Assembly: GCF_029168945.1 (NCBI RefSeq)
Contig: NC_083606.1
Location: 124,001-188,000 of the forward strand
Source: Cannabis sativa
Lineage: Eukaryota > Streptophyta > Magnoliopsida > Rosales > Cannabaceae
Direction: 5' to 3'
Length of the DNA: 64,000 bases
Translations under genes and position numbers: made by a program
Shown: piece by piece, positions 56,678 to 64,000 of the stretch
Numbering within the stretch: position 1 is the stretch's first letter
How the letters are laid out: the number at the start of each line of letters is the position of its first letter
The notes under the pieces: generated by a model
Database searches by the model: none
Told to the model about the DNA's origin: nothing
What the model saw: only the letters and a program-made list of their open reading frames with translations

Positions 56678-58352
56678 GCAGAATTCAACTTAGTACATGC
56701 TTTTAATCACTTAAGCATATAATCTGGACTGCCATTTTACTTTCCAATAAGGCAAAAGAAAAAGGATCATGAGTTTTTCTTTTTGCATATGGTAGTGCTA
56801 TTTAGTGAATCGTACATTGAACAACAACGTTTCATGATTTCATCTAACATGATCTGTCACAATGAGAATAGATTAAAAAAAGAAGAAAAAGTTTATCATT
56901 GCTGTTTTGTTTGTGGCCAACATAAGACAAAAGCAAGTTACCTTTTCATAATTACGACACATAAAATGGCAAACAATTCAAAGAGAGGAAAAAGTAATTG
57001 AAATACCTGAAGAGATACCAGCAGCTGCACCAGCTGCAACAAGAGCAATCTTCCTTTCTCTATTGTTTTCCATTAACAAAGAAAAGCCATTTGCACATGA
57101 TTTTCCAATATCAACACTAGGACCTTCAGGACCCAAAGAACAGCCGGTACCTAAAGTGACAGCAGCCTGGATTGCTTTTATGGTAGGAAAAACCCCAGAA
57201 AGCAAACTAAATCCTTGTCCTCCAGGTGATTGAGACGAAGAAGTAGACTGCCTTATCTGTTCTAATATTTCAAGTAAACCATGCATCATACCAACTATAA
57301 CTCCCCCAGTGACTGGTATCAAAAGAATTCTATGCCAAGTGTCAGCAAGTCTCTGCACACGAAGCCAAGCAGCTCCCTCATTCGGAGTACCAGCCCATGC
57401 CCATTCATGAATAACATGCACCTACATTGCCAATACAGTGAGTCTAATGTCATGATATCAAGAGAACAAAAGTTCCAAACTTTTCGAGACAGTTTGGTAT
57501 CTCCCCGAGTAATCTTTTACTCACTTTGTAACAAAACAATTCCTCCCCTCTTACAAATGATCAGCCCTCTATTCATACTAAATTTCCCTTAACTGTTTTA
57601 ACACCTTAGAACCATAAGATAGCTCACTTAAAGCCAACAACTCAGCCTCTAAAATTCTAATCAATTATACTAATGAGGCTAGCATTAAGGCCTAACATGT
57701 CACAGTCTCTACCTAGATCTAAATTGAACAAGAACAACAACCATATGCATTGTCAAGGTTTCAGAGAATAATGTGTTCATGTTCCAATTATTAAGGAAAC
57801 AAATATATAACAAAAATGGGTATAGTAATAAGCACAAAAGAACAAGTTTTTACAATGAAATTGAATCATTGAAATCATTATTAGTATTACCCCATTGTTA
57901 AAAGCGGCGACAAAGAGACCGGTGGCGAGTCCAAGAAGGCAACCAATAAGGAGCAAAGCCCATTCGGGAGGAGCGGAATCAGCAAGAGTATCGACTGAAT
58001 CAGAATCTGTATGAGTAGAAGAAGAAGAAGAAGAAGTAGAAGTAGTTAGTCGATCTCGTTCTCGTTCTCGTTCTCGCTCCCAATCTCGTTCGCGTTCTCT
58101 GCGCTTGAAACTGAGTCGGCGAGGAGAGAAAGGTGGATCGAAATGACGAGTGAAAAGACCCTTGAGAAGAGAAGGGGAAGAAGTTGAATTGGAATTGGGG
58201 ATTGGGTCTTGAGATTCCAAATCATCGACAATAGTAGATGGTGTTATCACTGCCAATGCCGATACTGGATGATGATGAAGATGATCGGAGGTGGGTGAAG
58301 ATGATCTGAGCAACCGTGTAGCTTCGCTGAAATCTTCTTCTTCTCCGGACAT
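53799..58352 (-). CDS. CLC-F: CLC-type chloride channel/transporter, CLC-f type
   Basis: Nine coding exons, all with GT-AG introns and consistent frame: 58352-57891, 57421-57007, 56568-56374, 56044-55590, 55488-55384, 55272-55039, 54945-54733, 54634-54402, 53880-53799 (TAA); 797 residues (Arabidopsis CLC-f is about 780). The family moves chloride across endomembranes; CLC-f is placed at the Golgi in Arabidopsis. N-terminus MSGEEEDFSEATRLLRSSSP is followed by an Arg/Glu-rich segment (REREREREREDR-like, about 107-125), then the membrane core (about 128-600) with GCSLGPEGPSVDIG (about 245-258, gating Glu kept) and GSGLVGGLYAPSLMIG (about 459-474). Two CBS domains follow (about 624-690 and 715-770). 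The anion-selectivity GSGIP motif of CLC-a to -d is not present, as in the CLC-e/-f branch. The last exon is inferred from splice sites and frame. Confidence 0.93.
56640..56678. repeat. (AT)n microsatellite in CLC-f-like intron
   Basis: Two TA runs separated by CA within the intron between exons 2 and 3. Confidence 0.85.
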
Positions 58353-58599
58353 TTCCACCAATTCCCAAAGCTTTGATTTTTGGTTTTGGTATGTGATCAA
58401 ATCAAATCTAATCAAAGTTTCTTTCTTTCTACTAAAAATGACTCTTTTTTTACATATAACTTCAATTCTAATTTATCCATAATTACCTTACTAATTACAA
58501 TATACTTTTTTAATCATAAAACCAACCAATTGTTAAAAATAAAGACCCTTTTATCTTAATATGCATTTTTGTTCTTTGAATAAATTTTTTTAAAATTAT

Positions 58600-58870
58600 T
58601 GAAATTGTTGAATTTAAAGACTTCTGTGTAATTTTATTTAATTTTATTAACGTAGCCATTGTTCAAGTAGTAAATCGTGCTCTCAAATTTTAATATGTAT
58701 CAAATCGTACCAATCTGAAATATAATTCACGTCAGGTTTTCGATAGTAAAATATAAAATTAAAAAAAAGTATTTAAATCTAACAATCTCAACTGTTCAAA
58801 AAAAAAATTTAACGATTTGAAAAATTCATAAAATATGATTTGATATATGTCAAAATTTGAATGAAAAAAA
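58600..58870. repeat. Dispersed repeat family D, copy 2
   Basis: Matches 44560-44830 block by block (see that entry). Non-coding, class unknown. Confidence 0.5.
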
Positions 58871-58965
58871 TTTAATCCTAATCACATAAGGGGCGAGTTG
58901 TGAATTAAATTTGGGTAAGTTTAATTTGTTAGTGGATATTAGTATTTGCACTGAAAGGAGGCAAT

Positions 58966-59080
58966 TTGGTATCGGAGGTGGTTGTAGCTTGTTCTGATGG
59001 TGATGTGCTTTGTTTTGCTGATACTTTAGCAGATGGCTTGCCTGAACCTCATGTGGCAAGGCTTCAGCCTTCCTACATGC
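58966..59080 (+). pseudogene. Short coding-like fragment, unrecognised
   Basis: Within an AT-rich repeat setting, about 115 bases have coding-like composition and read VSEVVVACSDGDVLCFADTL then ADGLPEPHVARLQPSYML in one frame, after which the frame becomes hydrophobic low-complexity. I do not recognise the source. It may be a captured exon or a transposon gene scrap. Confidence 0.3.
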
Positions 59081-60032
59081 TTTTTTTCTTTGTAAGAGAT
59101 TGGGGTATTCTCGTTTTTGTGTGTTCTCTAGTTGTTTGTGTTTGGCAAATTCATTATCTAATAAGATACAAATTTACAATGAGTATGATATTATTTTGAA
59201 TGCTATTTTATTATATTTGGAAGTGATTCTCTCATATTTCTATCTTTTATTGTAAGCAACTTAATTCTCGAGTTTTGGTGGTCGAATCTTTTGCTCAACT
59301 TACTTTAATTTTTCGCAAAATCTATTTAGTTTTCTACTTTTTATAATGGAATTATTTCTTTTGTTCAAACAAAAAAGAATAATTACCCTTTCATAAATTG
59401 AAAAAAATGAGTTTTCTTCATACTGTAAGTATTTTTTTAAAATTTTTATGAAATATACTGTGCAATTTACGGGCCAATCAATAGAGTAATTCAAATTACA
59501 ACCAAATTCAAACTCTAATCCATATTGTAACCCACACAAATCGCAATCAACTGAGCAATTTAAATCATGAAAAAAAAAACCAAAAAAAAATAATAAAAAT
59601 AGAAAAATAAATAAACAAATAATATATTAGGTGATTTTCTATATAATCTTTGTTTATTATTTTTTTTACATTAAAAAATCTATATTTTGATTATTATTAT
59701 TATAATAATAAAAAAGAAAAACAAAGAAAACAGTTTGAGTAGTGTTTTGAGTTTAATAAAAAGAGTCCAAATCCAAATCCAAATTCTAAGCTCATCTGAA
59801 ATTCTCTTTTCTTGTTTCACCTCCAAACCCAACAACACAACTCTTCTTCTTCTTCTTCTTCTTCTTCTTTTCTTCTTCCTAAAATAAAAATCTCAACTTT
59901 TTTTTTCTATTCGGATTGAGCTAAAAATCCAAACTTTCTCAACTCTCATGGCTTGATCGATCAATCAATCAATCGATCGATCTACTGGTAAACTTGATCA
60001 GCTGAGCTTAATTGGGTGTTAGTTAGTTGAAT

Positions 60033-62278
60033 ATGCACGCTCGTCATCGTAGTCCCGGAAATGGGTACAGATCAACAACGCCCAACACTTCCCGGATCTC
60101 TCCCGACGACTACCACCGTTCCTTCAATCGACCTCTTCTCCGTCCCAATTCCAATTCTTTTCAACCACCACAACCACCTCCGCGAAAGCCCGACATCTTC
60201 GTCGACGCCGGTCGTCTTGCAGCAGAGTATTTAGTCTCCCAAGGAATCTTACCTCCAAACGTTCTCTCTCTCCCTTCAAAGTGGTCCAACGGTAGTTTCA
60301 AAAGAATATCTCGGTTGCCGGAACCGGAAAGTTTCAATCTTGGGCAAGAGGGTAGAACCTCAGCTCTTGCTCGGTTAGGAAATGCTGTGACTGATTCAGT
60401 TGCAGTTGGGTCAAGTAGAAGAAGGTTTGTTGGGGATGAATTTGGGTTCAGAAATGGGTCTAGAGGTAGGAGAAGACCGCCCTATCGTGGTGGTTATGGG
60501 TCTGATTGGGTTAGTAGAGACTATAATAATAATAATAATAGTAGTAATACAATTTCCAGAAGTGGTTCTTTTCAGGACCAAGATAGATTGAGTAATGATA
60601 TTGGGGATTATTATTATGAACATGATGATGATGATGTTGTTGTTTCTGAGCAACAACAACAACAACAACAACCCATTAACGATTTAGTTCCAAAGTCTGA
60701 AACTTTAGATGATTCTAAGCCCAATGAATCATCTGAGATTGAGAAAGAAGAAGGAGAAGAAGAAGAAGAAGAAGAAGAAGGAGATTGTTCTAACAATACC
60801 TCATCAACTGATTTGTTAACAAAGTGTAAGTTTGCTAAGGTTCCAACTAGAATCCGTTCTTCATTGTCATCATCATCATTATTATCATCATCTAAAAGTC
60901 CAAAGCTTGATTCAACTCCAACAACAACAACAACAACAACAGCAACAACAATTGAGGTGGAAGAACAAGAAACTAATTCTGCAACTTGCTCTGATATACA
61001 AAGAGCTCAGTCTGCTGAAAATGTGGGAGAATCAAGTCATATTCAACACATTAAGTGTGAGAGGTCAGTGTCTATGCCCAATAGAGCTTTTGTGTATGAT
61101 GATAATGAAGAGAAGGAAAGGGTTGACAAAAGAGGTTTTGAAGAAGATGATGTTAAGGAAGGAGTCAAAAGACCAAGAGAAACAAGTGATAGAATTATTG
61201 TGGATATTGATGATAATGATAATGATAACGATAATGATAAAGATGATGGTGATGGTGTTGGTGGTGGTGATTTTTCTCAAGAGAAACAGCTCTTTCCAAG
61301 TTCATTCAAAATCTGTGATCTTAATCTTATGCAAGTTTCAGAGACACATGAGAATCATGATTGTGATGCTGCAACAGTTAACATGTACCAATCTATTTCT
61401 GAAAGGAGAAGAGAAGCAAAGCCAATGGATATTGGCTTGTCAATGAGTAACTGTAATAATAATAATAATAATAACAACAATGTTGTATCTGGTGAGAGCA
61501 GCAAAAGACCACAAAGTGACCATCATAAGGAGATTGAAGTAATCGATTTAGAAAACGATTCTGCTCAAGAAGACAAGGATTTAGTTATGGAAGATAGAAA
61601 GTAAGTTTTCCTTTGCCATGATAATGGTAATGATTAATGATATGATACATGTTTTTAGTGTTATAATGTTGTTCAACTATGCAGGACAGAAACGGTTTAT
61701 ACTGATCTAGACGAAATTCATAACCATGCTCAGAACACTGGCGGTATTCCTGATACACAAGACGGTTATGGGCTTATGATCTCGGAGTTGCTTGGGAATG
61801 ATTTTCCAAATTGTTCTGCAGTACCAGAACACATCAATCCTATGCATAATGACATTGGTCTCCCTAATGAAGAGGTAACCATGTTCTTGATGCTTATATG
61901 ATCTGAATTTGTTATGCAATTCAGCCTTGAGTTTTTTTGATTGATTCGAGTATTCGTAACAGAAAACCAACTTGTATCAACCAATTGAATTTGTTGCATA
62001 AGTAGTATCACTAATCGGTAGTATTAACCATAGAACTTAGAATATTTGAACCACAAGGCGGTTATTTTGTTGCAGGGAGCTATTGGCGATGATGATTCGA
62101 TATACATGTCACTTGGAGAAATACCACTAAGTATGTTAGATCTTTAATCTAATTTGGTCTTGTGGTTCTGTTGGTAGTTTCTTTATTCGATTTTTCCTAA
62201 GCGGTTTGTAAATTATGTGTAGCTTTTTTAAGGCCGTGGGAGCAGCCACCGCCACAGGAGTATGAAAAGCCTTTTTGA
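60033..62278 (+). CDS. Low-complexity plant protein resembling Arabidopsis At4g26450
   Basis: Four exons keep frame: 60033-61600, 61685-61874, 62076-62130, 62223-62278 (TGA); 622 residues. Function unknown. The N-terminus MHARHRSPGNGYRS and the segment KPDIFVDAGRLAAEYLVSQG (about 52-71) followed by ILPPNVL are the parts I associate with the plant family of Arabidopsis At4g26450. The rest is disordered and repetitive: Asn, Gln (about 8), Glu, Ser, Thr and Asp/Asn runs, then conserved-looking ends GLMISELLGNDFP and LRPWEQPPPQEYEKPF. The final exon is inferred: splicing at 62130/62223 restores the Pro-rich tail, whereas reading on into the intron stops after a few codons. Start ATG 60033; the two codons before it begin with TTG. 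Basic and acidic segments would suit a nuclear or scaffold protein, but this is a guess. Confidence 0.82.
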
Positions 62279-62839
62279 AGAATAAAAAGAAGAAGATAAT
62301 AAGAGAAGAGAAGAGTGTCTTTTGAGACATAAAGAAAATTTGGTATGTTTAATTATTTGATCATTGGGGTCTTGTTAACTCTATTATGTTACAAAACATA
62401 TCTATCTATCTATGATATCTATTCAAAAAGCAAAGAATGCTTTGCTTTTTTATTGCTTGTTTGATCTTTGCTTATCAAGGCTGCAAGTAAATATGTCTTT
62501 TTTGGGCAGAGGTTGAAAGATATTGATAAGAATCTTCCCTTCTTTTCCTTTTCTTATGAGATTCCATTGTTCCACATAGTTGTTCTTAACTTGTGTAGGT
62601 AGAAATGATTGTCTCATGGAATCCAATTCCTCAATGGCCTGTCTTACAAAACAAATGATGTGTTACTTAAACCATAGATATTTATAGCTTCTAAATCTTT
62701 GTTTGCATCGATTAATATTCGTTCTCGTAAAAAAGTGGATCCATCTAACGAGTAATGATGTATGTACACACAAAATATGCACCAGAGTATTACATACAAT
62801 TTTTATTTTTGACCGATCCCAATTCAAATTATTTTGAAT

Positions 62840-62997
62840 TACATCACTAGTGCCTACATGTTATATCATTATTAGTGTAATTAAGTATCAGGTCCCATAT
62901 AATCTAACGTAATAGCTTTTAGAGAGTATTGTTAACCAATCTTAAAGTATTTTTTGTAAAAAGTGTTGGACACCACTGGTGCTTAATAGCAATGCTG
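62840..62997 (-). mobile_element. Mutator-like MITE, family A
   Basis: Reverse-orientation copy: CACTAGTGCCTACATG at the left, TTAGTGTAATTAAGTATCAG then GTCCCATATAATCTAA in the middle, GTTGGACACCACTGGTGCTT then AATAGCAATGCT at the right. Closely follows the 29025-29208 copy. Confidence 0.7.
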
Positions 62998-63754
62998 AAA
63001 AACATCTACCATGTATGTAATATTTGACATGAATATTCTAGTCTAGTGTAGAATATGCTTGGTGTTATAGAATCTTAGCAAAGAAGAGTTGAGCCTATTG
63101 TCAAAGCACATAAAATTTGGGCCTAATTCCACTTCATTGTTAGATCTTATGAATAGTACCAAAACCAAATTCTTAATTTTCTTTATTGATGAAATCACAA
63201 CTTTACATTGACTACCTCTCCCTCTCTCTCTATTTATCTTTATTGAAAGAAAGAAGGGAAAAAAAAGTGATGATGTTGATATGTGATAAGAAGAAGAATA
63301 AGAAGGAAAATGGTGAAAGGTAGCTTGCACTAAACTGTGGTGTTTGTTTGTCCAATTTATGCTATTGAAGTTTGTATGGGAATGAAGTAATAAGAAAATC
63401 ATGTATAGGACTTTAAGATGGATTGGATGGATCATGGATGGATGAGCTGAATTTAAGGTTAAAGACAATTAAGCTCATATGTATATGGGGTCCCCCACCA
63501 CCCATCATTCATACTTAGTTTCCCTTTTCATTTTCTTTCTTTATATTTTGAATAGCATTTTAGGAAGGGTTGGAGAGGGGATATTGATCAAATATCATTA
63601 AGATTAATAATTGAAGATAACATAATAGTAGTAGTAGTAGTAGGTAAGGTATAAGGGGGTATATATATGAATGAATGTGTTACTATAATTAACAAAATCC
63701 AAACCTCTCTCTCCTTACACAAGACACAATTGATCTATACATATACCCTTAATG

Positions 63755-63960
63755 CTATATTATAATTATTTAGAACCACTTATAAATTTAAAAAATAAAA
63801 AATAAAATAGTTGACAGTGCTGAAGATAAAATTTACATATTTTCACTTGCAATTATTTCTTTCTTATACGCGTGATAAGATTGTTTAACTCTAATTTTTA
63901 ATATTATAAACTATTTAAAATTTTTGTAAAAATAAATAAAAGATGTACTAAAAGGACCCT
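63755..63960. mobile_element. MITE family B, copy 3
   Basis: Left arm TTATTTAGAACCACTTATAA ... ACAGTGCTGAAGATAAAATT; right arm contains TTAATATTATAAACTATTTA and AAATTTTTGTAAAAATAAAT. Same layout as 40838-41085, more diverged; the right end may run on toward the window edge. Confidence 0.5.
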
Positions 63961-64000
63961 ATAAGATTAAGGGTTAGTACATAAATTTCTTAAATATATT

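Larger units (their letters stand above)
58353..60032. other. Divergent intergenic region between the CLC-f-like gene and the At4g26450-like gene
   Basis: The two genes point away from each other, so both promoters lie here. It contains repeat family D (58600-58870), a gene-like fragment near 58966-59080, and a CTT run in the right-hand leader (about 59836-59872). Confidence 0.6.
62279..64000. other. 3' flank and AT-rich intergenic DNA
   Basis: The probable 3' UTR of the preceding gene continues to about 62.5 kb. Two MITEs follow (62840-62997, 63755-63960). The minus-strand open frame at 63043-63468 has no recognisable domain and is not called. Confidence 0.55.

Noticed and set aside
63043..63468. 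141-residue minus-strand open frame at the right edge
   Set aside because: No recognisable domain, Ser/Leu/His-rich low complexity, no supporting splice or neighbour evidence.

Overview
The window looks like a nuclear segment of a dicot (eudicot) plant genome. Genes are split by GT-AG introns, the flanks are very AT-rich, and all recognisable proteins have closest known relatives in flowering plants. About half of the sequence is transposon-derived. I cannot name the species; a rosid would be plausible, but nothing here proves it.

Layout. 1-2812 (+) holds the 3' nine exons of CSN6, a COP9 signalosome subunit whose start lies left of the window. It converges on a single-exon RraA-like aldolase gene (3209-3712, -). 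From 3.9 to 34.8 kb there are no ordinary host genes that I can support. This stretch holds a 3'-truncated Ty1/copia retrotransposon with one long open gag-pol frame (6593-about 11810), a degenerate satellite-like array (about 12.1-13.1 kb), a minus-strand Helitron cluster (13847-18522), a foldback element (about 18.67-20.09 kb), a hAT-like element nested in a Mutator-like MITE (20091-20810), a Mutator-like element with GGTCCGA repeats (22219-23084), a complete and apparently young non-autonomous copia element with identical 252-bp LTRs (23284-28730), more MITEs, and a second Helitron (31073-34776).

34.8-63 kb is gene-rich: an intronless BRL1/BRL3-type brassinosteroid receptor kinase (35544-39179, +), a WRKY2-type group I WRKY factor (46332-49191, +), a two-exon F-box gene (50398-51609, -), a nine-exon CLC-f-type chloride channel gene (53799-58352, -) and a four-exon gene for a low-complexity plant protein resembling Arabidopsis At4g26450 (60033-62278, +). 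MITEs of the same families as in the left half lie between these genes.

The host genes do not form a pathway or operon; each has its own promoter region. They touch signalling and housekeeping separately: cullin deneddylation, hormone perception, transcription, protein turnover and anion transport. I found no tRNA, rRNA or CRISPR array, and no convincing new multi-gene system. The most informative signals are structural: nested and back-to-back MITEs, shared Helitron termini, a recent defective LTR element with unusual internal repeats, and a short first coding exon of the F-box gene that only appears after splicing. All intron and exon joins are read by eye from splice signals, frame and homology remembered from known families; no alignment was run.
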